Source of the DNA: Viola odorata
Taxonomy: Eukaryota; Streptophyta; Magnoliopsida; Malpighiales; Violaceae
Assembly (NCBI GenBank): GCA_963691705.1
Contig: OY829540.1
Location: forward strand, 47,280,158-47,344,157
Reading direction: 5' to 3'
Length of the DNA: 64,000 nucleotides
Every line of letters starts with the position of its first letter. Within the stretch, counting starts at the first letter, position 1. The notes below the pieces were generated by a model. It saw only the letters and a list, made by a program, of their open reading frames with translations, made no database searches and had not been told where the DNA came from. Positions 26,406-38,206 of the stretch are shown here, one piece after another. A program made the position numbers and the translations under genes.

Positions 26406-28733
26406 CTATTCGGGAATCAATGGGCCTTTTCCTTTGGCTAGCCTTTGTTTGTCAACCTCTTTCGAAATGCAGCAATTCCCGATGTGAGTCATGCCCCCAA
26501 TGCTAAAGATTTTGGTTGTCGATGTAGCAAAATGAGGAGTCGTGATGACCGTGCACCCGTAGTCGAATGGGACGGCGTGCAAGCCTTGGTTAGGAGTGTC
26601 CTGAGCGAACGGGAAGACTATTCTGAGTGGCATTGTAATGGGTGTCTCGGCTTGAGCTACACATTTGAAGGTATATGGGGTGGGAAGTCCATCCTCAATG
26701 GCGCTGATTTCCTTTATTCCGCGGGTGTCTTTTTCAGCTTGGATCACCCCGAGATCCATGAGTTGCTTCAGTTTTTTCATAAAAAGACTGCATTCTTGGA
26801 TTTTATGGTCTCTCTGCCGATGACAAAACAAACAAATGCTCGAACCTCCTTGTGAGTGTGGTAGGTAACCACTCTCGACTAGTGCTACAAAGAGCTTTTC
26901 TCGAGGCAACTCCAAAATGAGAGGGAGGGGATCTTTAACCTTTTCCACGGAGATGGCGCTCACCCCTCCGCTCCCCTGGGCATGGTTTGGGAGAGGGTTG
27001 GTGGTGGTGTTAGGCCCTTTAGCCAATCTTTCGAAGGAGACCCATCCACTTTTGATCAATTGTTGTACCTTTATTTTGAAGGCGTAACAATTATCTATCG
27101 TGTGACCTGGAGCTCCTGCGTGGTATTCACATTTTGCATTAGGGCTATACCACTTGGGGTAAGGAGGTAGCCTCGGTTGGGGATGAATTGGCACAATTTG
27201 TCCGGCTGTCAGGGGATGCTTGTAAATTTCCCCTGCGGGGAAAGGAAGAGACGGTAGTGGTTCCCGACTCCAACGATTAACTTGAGCAGCTGGGTTACTA
27301 GGGTTCTTTGGCGGGTTGTATGGTCTAGGTTGTGTGGGTTGCGGCATTTGTGGGGTGGGATATGGGTAAGGTGAAAATGACGCGGGGTATTGTGGATCCA
27401 TATTGGCAATGGGCATTGGGGGAGGGAAGAATGGTTATTGATATGGCGTTGGCGTGAAGGGTTGTCGATAGTTGGGCTGGTGGGATACAAAGCCAACTTC
27501 CCTTTTTGTGGGAGGTGCATTTTTTGGCGTCGCCTCGGGGGTAGGAACGATGATCTTCCCTGTTTTTATCCCTTGTTCAACTCTTTCTGCGATTAAGACC
27601 ATGTCGGAGAAGCTATTTGATGGGTTGGAGATAAGGTAGGTGTAGTAAGGGACTTTAAAGGTGTTTACAAAGATGGCTATGAGCTCTTTGTCGCTTAGCG
27701 GAGGGGCAATTCTGGCTGCTAGCTCCCTCCACCTTTGGGCGTAGGTTTTGATTGATTCGTCAACTTTCTTCTCTAGGTTTTGGAGGTCGGAACGGTCCGA
27801 TGCTACCTCCATGTTGAATTTATATTGCTTGAAGAAAGCGTCGGATAAGTCTCTCCAAGTTTTAATCTTAGCCCTATCTAGACCCATGTACCAAGTCAAC
27901 GCGTGCTTGGCCAAGCTTTCCCTGAATATGTGGATCAAGAGAGGCTCGTTGTTTATCCTCTCGGCCATTTTGTTGCAGTAGGTCTTGAGGTGAGTCCTTG
28001 GGCATTCGACCCCAGTGTACTTTTCGAAATTCGAAACCCTGTACTTTGGAGGCATTATGATCCCGGGGACCATGCACATGTCCGCTGGGCCCGTAGGGTC
28101 AAAGGGGTACGTTCCTTCAATGGCTCTGAGCCTCTCTTCTACTATGCTCAACCTATATGTATTTGGCCTTTCCATGGAGACCGTATTAAGATCAAGGGGA
28201 GGTAGAGGCGTTGACACAAAGGGTGGTTGAGTTGGATTGGCAAGAGGGGGCCGAATTCCCATGGGATCGGGAACTATGATTTGAGTAGAGTGGCCCTGAG
28301 GTGGGCGAAAGCCCTGGGATTCCTGAAGAATCGGATTCTGACCTGGGTCCAACGCAAGGTTAACTAAAGAGTGCTGCAGGGTTGCAGCGGTTTCTCCACT
28401 TGTGTTAACTATAGGGTTTGCGGTGAAAGGATCGATCCCTTCCCATTGACCCCTAGGAACAGAAAATGATTGGGGTCTCGAGGATCCCGTGATGGCGGAT
28501 GGGGAGGGTCCTATCATTTGACTAAGATCAAAACCGGGTGGGAACTCATTGGTTGCTTGACCTCGCTCTTTTTCGGCCTGAGCTGCCCTCTCTGCAGTAA
28601 CCCTGACTTGCTCTTCCAACTCTGCTATTCTAGCAGCCAACATCTCTTCTGTCTTGGCTTGTTCGGCCATTTTTCGCGCTTGAAGTCTAGTCACAGGGGG
28701 CCTAGGGGGAGTAGTTTTTCTTCGAGGAGCTAT
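26406..28733 (-). pseudogene. gag: Retrotransposon gag with lost start and one internal stop
   Basis: This is the capsid/nucleocapsid polyprotein of a Ty3-type element. The presumed ancestral start at 28,733 now reads ATA; the next in-frame ATG is at 28,694 (MTRLQARKMAEQ). A single TAA at 27,435-27,437 splits the frame, which continues to the stop at 26,406, about 776 codons in all. Order of parts: N-terminal coiled coil rich in Glu/Ala (AELEEQVRVTAERAAQ), a Pro-rich linker, a retrotransposon gag domain (NFEKYTG..; LTWYMGLD; ESIKTYAQRWRELAAR; around 27,500-28,050), a Pro/Tyr/Gln-rich spacer, and two Cys/His clusters (CEYHAGAPGHTIDNC; CLFCHRQRDHKIQEC). Protease and reverse transcriptase do not follow, so pol was lost immediately downstream. 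Confidence 0.9.
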
Positions 28734-28740
28734 CGTTTAA

Positions 28741-28772
28741 CCTGAAAAAATGGAAAAAGGGTAATAAAAAGG
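28741..28772 (-). promoter_or_regulatory. Putative splice acceptor before gag
   Basis: On the minus strand a long pyrimidine run ends TTTTTTCAG|GTTAA, eight bases before the ancestral gag start. The second element has the same arrangement (TATTTTTCAG|GTTAATG at 47,950-47,968). This would allow a spliced RNA in which gag becomes the first ORF. Splicing itself is inferred. Confidence 0.4.
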
Positions 28773-29029
28773 TTAGTATCGGTGGTGCGATCCCGAGGCC
28801 TCCACACTGCTTATTCACTCTTCCGGCCACACTTTCACTTAATACTTTGAGGATGGACGAGAAGATGATACTTTGGTGAAGATATAAAGGAAGCTTTTAT
28901 TCATTCCAACGACGTGACGCGATCTTGGATGCTACCAATGGAAACCCTTAAAGCAAAATGGCGCGAGTAGCTAATGTTATCATGCTCGGAAAATCTCTAA
29001 ATCCGTCGCCCAAAAAGGTTGATTTTTTT

Positions 29030-30890
29030 AGCATGAGCATACCTCAATCTGTTATCGATAACTTTCGTGTTTTGGCCGAGCTGAAATTCTGAATTCATCG
29101 TATCCATATTGGCCCAGGTAGAAGATCGCGTGGCTGAGACCGAGAAAACTGTCATCCTTACGTCCAAATTATCTTTGGGCGGTGTGCTGCTCGAAAAAAT
29201 CCCATTTTTGGTATGGGAAATCTTCAATGTGTTATGAACATCTTTCGTGTTTTAATCGAACGGAGATTCTGTGCCCATCATGTCTATTTTGGCCAAAATA
29301 AAAGAACGCGCAGCTGGGGCTGAGAAGAGCAGCTATCCTCACGTCTAAATTATTTTCGAGAGATGTGTCACCCCGAATGCTCTGAAATTTGGTGTGGACA
29401 CACTTCAATATGTTGTGAACATCTTTTGTGTTTTGGTCGAAAGTAAATTCTAAGCCCATCATGTTGATACCAGCCAAAAAAAACGAGTGTGCAGCCGAAA
29501 CTGCTTGGAGAAAATGAACTTGAAGGGATTTGGAACCGAAGCTAGCGACATGCCGCTAGGGGCCAGGCGGCATGTCGCCAGAGATGGCCTTTCGTGGGCC
29601 TTGCTGTGGCTGAGGTGCACTGCTCCAAAAATTCTGAAATTTGGTAGGGGAGACCTTTAACGTGTTACGAACATCTTTTGTGTTTTGGACGAACGGAAAT
29701 TCTGAGCAAAATATCTCCATTTTGGTTACGACAAAAGATTGCGCGGCTGAGGCCGAAAAAACTGTCCTCTTTATGTCGAAATTATTTGCGAGAGATGCGC
29801 TACTCGAAAAATTCCCATTTTTGGTATGGAAAATCATCAATGTGTTATGAACATCTTTCGTGTTTTGGATAAGTGGAAATTCCTAGCAGATTGTGTTGAT
29901 ATTGGTCAAAACAAAAGTACGCGCAGCTGAGACCGAGTAGAGCAGCCATCCTCACGTCTAAATTATTTGCGAGTGATGTGTTACCCCGAATGCTCTGAAT
30001 TTTGGCACGGGTGAACTTCAACATGTTGGGAACATCTTTCATGTTTTGTTTGAGTGGAAATTCTGAGTAAATTATGTTGATATTGGCCAAAACAAAAGAT
30101 CACGCGGCTGAGCGGATGATTTTCGGAGGCCAAAAAATGATTTTGATGGGATTTGGAGCGAAGCTAGCGACATGCCGCTAGGGGCCAGGCGGCATGCCGC
30201 CAGAGACAGGCTTGAGAGCCGATTGCGGCCTCCTTGGATGGAGCTACGCTGCTCCGAAAAATTTAAAATTTGGTATAGATGAACGTCAACCTGTTGGGAA
30301 CATCTTTCGTGTTTTGTCTGAGCGGAAATTCCGAGTAAATCACGTTGATATTAGCCAAAACAAAAGAACGGGCAACTGGGACCGAGGAGGGCGACTGTCC
30401 TTGCGCTTCGAATTTTTGTGTGAAGGATTGGCTGCCCAGAACTTCCTGAAATTTGGCATGGGTAATATCCAACATGATGGAAACGTCTTTCGTGTTTTGT
30501 CCGAATGGAAAATCAGAGCCAATCATCTCTGTTTTGGCCAAGACAAAAGATCGCGCAGCTGGGACCGAGAAGGAGCGACTGTCCTTGCACATTTGAAATT
30601 TGTTTGTGAACGATTGGTCGCCCAGAACTTCATGAAATTTTTCAGAGTTAAACTTCAACATGTTGGAAACATCTTTCATGTTTTGGCTGAGTGGAAACTC
30701 CGAGCCAATCATCTCCGTTTTGGCCAAGACAAAAGATCGTGCAGCTGGGACCGAGTAGCAGCTGTCCTTGCGCTTTGAATTTTTTTCGTGAGAGATGTGC
30801 TGTTCCGAAAATAATGAAATTTGGTAAGGGTGAAGTCTTATGTGTTACGAACGTTTTTCGTGTTTTGATTGAGTGAAAATTTGGGGCCAA
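29030..30890 (-). repeat. ~180-bp tandem array with ~75-bp spacers
   Basis: Ten copies of a 180-185-bp unit can be followed by the landmark AACATCTTTCGTGTTTTGG at about 29,053, 29,238, 29,418, 29,669, 29,849, 30,029, 30,299, 30,484, 30,669 and 30,850. After every third unit at the left end a spacer with a hairpin (GCGACATGCCGC / GCGGCATGTCGC) is inserted, giving a ~620-bp higher-order period. Many units are open in the element's sense frame with a recurring peptide (SEFPLxQNTKDV). It lies between ORF1 and gag. Diverged copies lie at 46,920-47,360. Confidence 0.88.
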
Positions 30891-31285
30891 ATGTATTCAT
30901 ATTGGCCGAGACAAAAGAGTGTGCAGCTGAAGCCAAAATAACTACCTCTTGCGTTCCGAATTTTTTGTGAGCGTGTGTTTTTTTCTTTTCTTTTCAGGGT
31001 TAGTCTTTCGCGTTGTGTATTTTGGCTTTGGGGTTTCATTTTGAGGAGAGTCATACCTTCGGGAGTAGTGGTCTTTTGACATCCTTCGTAATAAAAAAAC
31101 TCCCTTAATTTATCCGAATAACTTACAAGCTTTGTCATTGCTGATTTTTCAAAAAGAACACAACTAATATATGTTGGATCAACTATCTAGATTCATCTAA
31201 AAACAAGTAGACAAAGTCTAGAAATTACATTGGGCAAAAAGCAAAACTTTGGAGTGTCTGGCGCATGCTCTTTCTTTCGGAGGCA

Positions 31286-32949
31286 TCAACCTTGAAAGTC
31301 CGGATCCACTTGCTCGTTACAAAAAAAGTTCCACGACGCGAGCTCTCCCTTTTGCATCATTACTTTAGCTTCCAAAGCTTCCACTCGTGCTCGTAATGCT
31401 CGATTTTCCTTGTCTTTCTTGTTGGCGTGAGTGGTCGAAATCTTCATTACCGAATCCTTTTCCTTGATTATGGCACTTAATGCTTACTTCTTGCGAATTT
31501 CGCTACCCAAACACTTTTTGAAGTCATCGTAGGCCAACTTATGGTTCGCTGTATGTAAGCAGATGTTATCTTGGTTGCATCTTTCTAACTCGTGCGCCTT
31601 GAGTTCTAGGTCCATTTGTTTGGCTACCGACTTCTCTCTTTCTTGTGCCATTTGATCTCGCTCTTCAAATCTTTTGTGTGTTTTTTCTTTCTTTGGGTGA
31701 GGCCAGACGCACCCATTGATTCGGTCTTTCCTCCATTGTAAGTGTTCTTCGGTTGCCGAGGTAGGGATAACATGTCCTTCAAGGCAAAATAGAGTAATCC
31801 AATCATGTGCATATTGTTGGGGAGTTCGGACTCTCGTTAAGTGTGGTAGACTAGAATTCGTCATGCCGAATGTTGCGGGGATTACCTGTATGATGCAGAA
31901 TTGTCTCAAGACGAGAGCAGGGCAATAAGGCACACATCCTCTTGCGCCGATTAAAGGGACCCACGGTAAAGGCCCGCAACAAACTATGGGATTGGCGGCC
32001 CGTAGCCACTTAGCATGCCAATTGAAGTCATTTTCAGAAAGGTCTGACAACCTGTCAACCCAAATATGTTTGTCTTCAATCTTCAACTTATCTATGGCCA
32101 TCTCTGGGCCCATTCCTTTACTGACTTGTTCCAAAGGGTCCCAGCCCAGGTAGTTCGGCGAAAATAGGGACTGATCCGGTCTTTGTTTAAAATGACTGAT
32201 CAACCAAACAGTCAAAAGTGGTGTGCAGCAAGCAAGCTTCTCTTTCCCGGTCCGCCTACAATGGTCCAAAGAACGGAAAGTCTCGGCTAGGATTGCAGCT
32301 GTAGGGTTAACTTTGTTCCTCTCCATCTCATAAAATACGTTAGCCGCTTCAAAATCAATATAGTCTTTCATTTTAGGAAACAAAACCAAACTGGTTATGG
32401 CGAACGCTAGAATCTTCGAACGTTTCAATCCTTGCGACGAACGAAATTGTCTCACGATGTCAGACCAACACCATATGGGTTTCCCATTCTTCCAATGAGT
32501 CGGAATCTCTAAAAATGCGTCCATCTTTAGCTTGACGATAGCAGGATCGGTGTGGACATTCTGATAGATATATGATATCGGAGGAGTGAAATGTAGCAAT
32601 ATGGCGTATTCCTCTAAAGTAGGAGTCAAATCCACTCTTTGATCAAAGGAGAAGCATCGGTAGTATGGGTCCCAAAATTTAAGAGCCGCTCGTATACAGC
32701 CCCAATCGGACTTTACATCAACCAAAGTCCACAACTTCCCATAGTTACACTTGAATTCTATTTCTTCTCCCTAGTCAACTCATCCCTTAGTGTCCTAATT
32801 CTGATTATATCAAGATTCGTAACCTCCGCTGTAAGCTTGATCGGAATATCGTTAACGAAATTGGGTTTTAACATATCCCCATATGCGGTTTGATTCTCGT
32901 AACTCCTTACTGCAAAAGTATCAAGTGAAAGTAATATGGGCGCGGCCAT
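31286..32949 (-). pseudogene. Ogre-type ORF1 (plant-mobile-like domain), frameshifted
   Basis: This is the extra ORF that Ogre elements carry before gag; its role is unknown. The start is MAAPILLSLDTF at 32,949. A one-base frame change near 32,765 shifts into the frame that continues YGKLWTLVDVK.. to a TAA at 31,484. After that stop the same frame runs on to 31,286 with a basic, coiled-coil-like tail (ENRALRARVEALEAK). The central part (LKFWDPYYRCFSFDQ; LTPTLEEYAILL; YFxxEAANVFYEM-type region) resembles the DUF7745/plant-mobile group found in Ogre ORF1 and in some plant host proteins. It is two lesions away from intact. Confidence 0.78.
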
Positions 32950-33472
32950 TTGAGTGAACAAGTAGGGTGGGGCTGTTTTACAAGAAGAAAAGAAAATTGT
33001 TGCGTTAGCGAAAAAACACAACGTGAGGAAAATACAAGTATAAAGTAAAATCGTAACACATAAACATGGCATCGGTAAAATAAATGCACGAACATGATGC
33101 ATATGCTGGTATGACTCCAACTATTTCTAACTGGCTGAAAAGTTTCCCGAATGTTACCCTAAAAGGGGTCCCCCATAAATGGATACGAGAGTGTTGACCG
33201 AATCATGACAAGGATTTCGGGCGCTCAATCTATTTAGGGGTTCAACATCCGAGTTAGGGTTCATGAAAGCATACTGGGACACAGGTCCGCAGAGCTTCAC
33301 TAATACCTTCCTAATCCTTTTGGGTATCATGGCCGGCGATAAACATTATGCATGAGATGCATATAAACAATTTATTAAAGCCAATAGTATATAACAATCA
33401 CGAAAACAATTTATTCAAAACAAGTAAATAATAAAAAAGCAAACACCATAAAACCGGCTTCGACCCTACTAG

Positions 33473-33489
33473 TCCCAGTGAAGTCGCCA
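33473..33489 (-). other. Primer binding site
   Basis: Three bases after the 5' LTR the minus strand reads TGGCGACTTCACTGGGA, which would pair with a tRNA 3' end ..AGTCGCCA. Ogre elements typically use a tRNA-Arg ending this way, so this supports the lineage call. Confidence 0.65.
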
Positions 33490-33492
33490 AAC

Positions 33493-36400
33493 TATCGCAC
33501 CCCCTTTTTCGTTGAAAATGAGTTTAAGGTTTGGGACGGATGCTAAGCATAAATGGATGCTTCGCAAAATGCAATGAAGTCGTCACCCTATTTTTCTAAG
33601 GTTTAGGGAACCTAATGTCATGGCATAAAATAAATAAACTAAGGCATAATGGTCTAAACCACAGAACGATGGTTCGAGGTCGTATTTATGGACTCGGGAA
33701 GGTGTTAGGCACCCAAGTCACATCCTAAAAAGGTTACCGGTAAAAAAAGGTGTTTGAAAACAGTTTTGATATACAAAGATTTGTTTAAAGATCGAAGCAT
33801 GTCAAGCTCTTCTTCCCACGAACTCAAGTCACTTTCCAATCATTTACATAGGCCAATGATGGGTTTTACATGTTAGCATTCGGGACTTGTTATTTCCGTT
33901 TGGGTTCGAGGGATGGGGTTACCATTTTGTCTCGATGCTAGAGCGGACGTTCCCCCCTTTATTATTGGGCCATGCATGATTTATCTAGTTACTAAGTGAT
34001 CTATCATGGCAAAACTAGCAAGGTACCGATTTAATGTATGCAACATATATTGGGTATGGTCTTTGGAACCATTATGCATATATCAAAGTATAGCAATTAA
34101 TTTCATGGCATAGAAAACAAGTGATGTAAACACGTAAGCATGTGGGTTGATTTTAATTGCTAACAATTCTATATGTCATGTATACGAATGGTGGTTCTAA
34201 CGCTTCCTAAGTGGTCATGCATACGATAAGGTTAAGGCTTTGGACCTTTGTGTGAACATACAAGGAAACGTTTAAGGTAATCTTACCTTTTGGACGAACC
34301 CCGATCAACGACGATTGACATAAATACTTTAGGTATACAAACATACACGTTTTAACTACTTAGCTAACTATTACAAACCACAATTCAAAATAATAACTAC
34401 TTATCTAATTATTACAAATTGGAGGTCGGAATAACTATCTACCTAATTATTACAACAATTGAAATAACTAATTAATTACAACAAGTTGATAATGAGTAAT
34501 TACTTTATTACAACAAGTGAAAATAAGCAATTAATTATTACAACAAGTTTAGTAATTAATTATTACCCCATACATGCAATTAAAAGTAATTGACGATTAA
34601 TTATCATATACGAATGCATGGAAATAATGCCTACAATTCTAATGGGCCGGGCTTAGGCCCATTCTTGGATTCCTAATTTTGGACAATACACGTGCAAATC
34701 ATTTTTACGGAAATCATTTAAATTAAATAAAAGAACGGTAAAACGTACTTTTGAGCGAGGATTTAAAGTTTTTAACCTACAAAGCAAGAGTGTTAGCGAA
34801 GGTTTGAAAATAAATAAATAATAAAGAGCGCATGCAATATTTATTTTGACGAATAAATGTTTAAATAAACACGAAGAACAAAATAAGCAATTTATTTCAT
34901 GCCAAACAAATAAATAATTAGACATAAGAAATAAGTAAACAATTAATTAGACATGGCAAGCAAGTAATCAATTAGTTCATTTATTTCATATGAGCAATTT
35001 TAAACATGGCATAATTAATATTCGATTTATTTATAACATGCAAGCATATTAATTATTTCACAATAATTTAAACATGGCATAAACACATTAATATCATACG
35101 AACATACGAATATTTCATATGACTCAAGCAATGCGTAAAAAAATATACAAATAATCCATACGATTTAAATATATCATTTAACATACGAACATGTTAATGT
35201 CATTTAAACATAAAAAATAAAAAGCGTACGAATATTTTATGCAATTTAACATGTTATAAAAGCATACGAACATTTTAATTAATTTGAACATGTTATAAAA
35301 GCATTCGAACATTTTACATAATTTTGGCGAAAAGAAAAAATAAATGGGCCCCACATTCGAATTTTGGACATTAAAAAATGGGTTTGGCTCAAGTTTTAAT
35401 TTAAATACATGGGCCAAAGCTAAAAAGGAAGGAATTGGGAACGGATGGGCTTGGCTTAAGCCAAGGCCCATCCGTGTTTAATTAAAAGGAAAAAAGGAAG
35501 GGACGGGCTTGGCCCGTCACCTTTCCTTGAAGAACAGCAGCCACGGCTGCACTGTTGTTCTTCTCGAACGCCGGCCACCATGGCCGGCCACCATGGTGGT
35601 TACAACATGCTAAAATCAACCCGAACTGACCCAAAAAACTCAAGTAACATAGCAGCAAACTACTTCCACGAAAACAGCAAGCATGGGGGACAAGAACAGT
35701 GGCCAATTTTCACATGGAATTATGAGCTATTTAACATGCATTTTTGTGATTAATTAGCTAGAGCAAGCAAGCAATTAAATTGAGGCAAGGGAAATGTAAT
35801 TAGCATATAAAATAAGCATATGAGTCAAGTTTAAGCAATTAAATCATGCATTATATACAAAAACGAAAATTAAAGAGAGTTTTAGAGAGAGAGAGCTCAC
35901 TTTGCAGGAGAGCTTTTTGGCCAAGAAGGATGAGCAAGAAATGGAGATTTAGAGGAGATTTTGGTGCCCCTTTCTTATTGCTTGAAGCAAGCTATTTATA
36001 GAGGTGAAGGTTGAGTCGGTTTGGAAGTGTTTGTGGCTGAAAATGGAGCATGGTTCGGGGGTGAGCTGGAGAGTGTACAGTGACCGGAGTGGAGGCCAAG
36101 TTTGGGCTTTGCGTGGCCAAGGATTGCTGATGGGAGGTTTGGTGATGATCACAGTAGAGTCTGCAAGCTAGCTAGGAAGAAAGGAGAGGCAATTTGGATA
36201 TTTCATGCATTAATTGTCATTAATGCATGAATTTGGATACGAACGGGATATTTTAGTACGAGCGAATTCGTACGAAAGTAAAAATAAATCCGAGCTGAGG
36301 AAAGCACGACGTGTAGAAAAATAAGACAAGAAAACTAGTGTACAGTAAATAAACGAGAAGTTTGAGTTAACGTATTTATTTTCTATTTCGGAAATGTCAA

Positions 36401-36900
36401 AACGTTTGAACGCAAAATAAATGTTCTTACGACAAAAATTGAACGAAACTGAACGAGGTGGTGTGAAAGAGAAAAATAGTACGTAATTATCAATTAAAGA
36501 AATTATGCGTTCGAGCTACGGCCCGAGAAAACTTACTCGGGACCGAGAAAAGTTCGCGTGAAGACAGTCGAAAAATACGAAAAACTAAAAAGGCCCGAAA
36601 TGACATGGAATATTTAAAAAAATTAGCCTAGGACAAAGAATCGACAAAAAATTGACCTAGACGAGCTATTAAATGTGGTAAACGTAAAAATACGTAAATG
36701 CGTTGACGAAAACCGAAAAATACAGTTTAGTCGAAAATACGAGAAAAATACGAAAAATTCAAAAGACGTGAAATGACGTGAAATATTAAAAAAATAGTCC
36801 TTGATCAAAAATCGATTGAAATTTGACGTAAACGGGCTATTAATGCGACATGCAATAAAACGAAAAAATAGTGACGTGAGTCAAAATTCGGGTAACAACA
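33493..36900 (-). repeat. 5' LTR of the Ogre/Tat-like element
   Basis: 3,408 bp. It is near-identical to the 18,803-22,288 copy except for scattered substitutions and a ~78-bp deletion near 33,860. The terminal CA has become TA (read on the minus strand). Confidence 0.93.
35993..36000 (-). promoter_or_regulatory. LTR TATA box (5' LTR)
   Basis: TATAAATA on the minus strand, the counterpart of the box at 21,380. It is the copy that would drive the element's genomic RNA. Confidence 0.6.
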
Positions 36901-36966
36901 CCTTTAATAGGGCTACGTGGGTCTCTCTCAGAATCACAAAACTGATGGTGGTACCTATGAGTACTA

Positions 36967-37788
36967 TGTTGGAGTCCAGCTCATATTGGCTGAAGGAGAT
37001 TGTTGTGGGCCTAGCCCAATTGGGGTTGTTTGTTTTAGTTTGATTAAAAGACTGATTAGAAAAAGAAAAAGAAAAAGAAAAGAAAAGATTGGAGTATGAC
37101 TTGGAGTAGGATTGTGTAACCTAATTAATTAGGTTGTCCACTAATATAAAAGATGAGTGGTGGCTTACGTTGTGAGACAAGAGAGACAAGAGAATTAATT
37201 AAGGTTGCTGTTGAGCATCCTGAGAGATTGTGAGAGAGGGTTGTTGTTGAGCATCCTGTTAGAGAGAAGAGAGAAAATAGATTTTCGCCAAACTCTGTGC
37301 AGCTGCGGGAGAATCGTCACAGCGACTTCGTTCACCGTTGGATCTGGGTGAAATTTGGACAGTATGTGCGCGACTTCTGGTTCTTCAATCTGAACGGTTG
37401 GATCGGTGAGAAGTTGTCTGGTGTGGTAGAAATCCTATCTCGATTGAAGTAGTGAAAATCTAGTTTTGGTTCTCTATTCTCATATCTCTTGTTTTTCTCG
37501 GATTGATTGATTGGATTGTTTGATTGGTACTATTGGTGATAGTGGTGTATGTCAGATTATTCCTATAGTTGAGATAGGGATTTTGCTTGGTTGTACATAT
37601 TGATCATCATATAGTGGATTGACTGGCTTGGTCCCGTGGTTTTTTACCTGTTGAGGTTTTCCATGTTAAAAATCTCTGTGTTCTTTTCTTGATTGCTTTT
37701 GATTGGTTTGATAGCTAGGGTTTATTGGTTATTGGGATAAGATTGTTTGCTGCGCAAAATTGATTGTGGATTGGAATCAACCCCAACA
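36967..37788 (+). mobile_element. Copia solo LTR in desaturase exon 2
   Basis: 822 bp, starting TGTTGGAGTCCAGC and ending CCCCAACA, with a perfect 5-bp duplication TACTA on both sides (36,962-36,966; 37,789-37,793). It matches the LTRs of the 38,207-41,257 element. No internal region remains, so it is the product of LTR-LTR recombination. A TATAAAAG box lies at about 37,145. It splits the conserved codons W-V-S-T-H upstream of the second His box. Confidence 0.93.
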
Positions 37789-38206
37789 TACTAACCCAAT
37801 CAATTGGATTTCCCTGCAATTAATCACCAACAAAAACCAAACAAATTCTTACATCCTGCAATTTTTTTGTGCATCACAAAAATGATTTAGTTATTTTTGT
37901 GAATTAGTTCTCGAGTTCGAGTCACCTGAAGTGCTTGAACCCCACAATATGTAAAAGTGTATTCAAGCCATTTGGGGAGTTTGAAATTTCTATGAGAAAG
38001 GTTCCTATGGAAAGAAAGAGTAATACCCAGAAGTCCAGTAACAACATAGAGCCCCAATGCAACCCAAAATGCAGTCCAAGTGAAATAAAAAGGTGCAAAC
38101 AAACACACAAAATGCATTGCCAGTACCACACCAGCGGTGGCTATATCAAAAGAATTCCATTTCCTTCCTGAAAAGACACTACTTTTCCTCTTCACCACCA
38201 CATCAG

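Larger units (their letters stand above)
18803..36900 (-). mobile_element. Ogre/Tat-like Ty3 LTR retrotransposon lacking pol
   Basis: This element is oriented on the minus strand. Its LTRs of 3.4-3.5 kb start TGTTGTTACCCG and end GTGCGACA (mutated to GTGCGATA at 33,493). It sits in desaturase exon 2 with target duplication GAAGG (18,798-18,802) and AAAGG (36,901-36,905); the coding context (P-I-E-G-F-W) shows GAAGG is original. In element order it carries 5' LTR, PBS, ORF1, ~180-bp tandem array, gag, further tandem arrays, polypurine tract and 3' LTR. An extra ORF before gag, long LTRs and a TGGCGA.. PBS are traits of the Ogre/Tat lineage. No protease, reverse transcriptase, RNase H or integrase reading was found, so it needs another element's enzymes or is dead. 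The LTRs look nearly identical by eye except for a ~78-bp indel, so the insertion is fairly recent. Confidence 0.88.

Noticed and set aside
26445..26855. 136-codon plus-strand frame
   Set aside because: It is the shadow of the retrotransposon gag on the minus strand, which has clear domain matches.
30194..30778. 194-codon open frame on the plus strand
   Set aside because: It is antisense to the ~180-bp tandem array of a minus-strand element. Its repeats (RVLSERKFRVNHV..) are the array read backwards; openness comes from the repeat unit.
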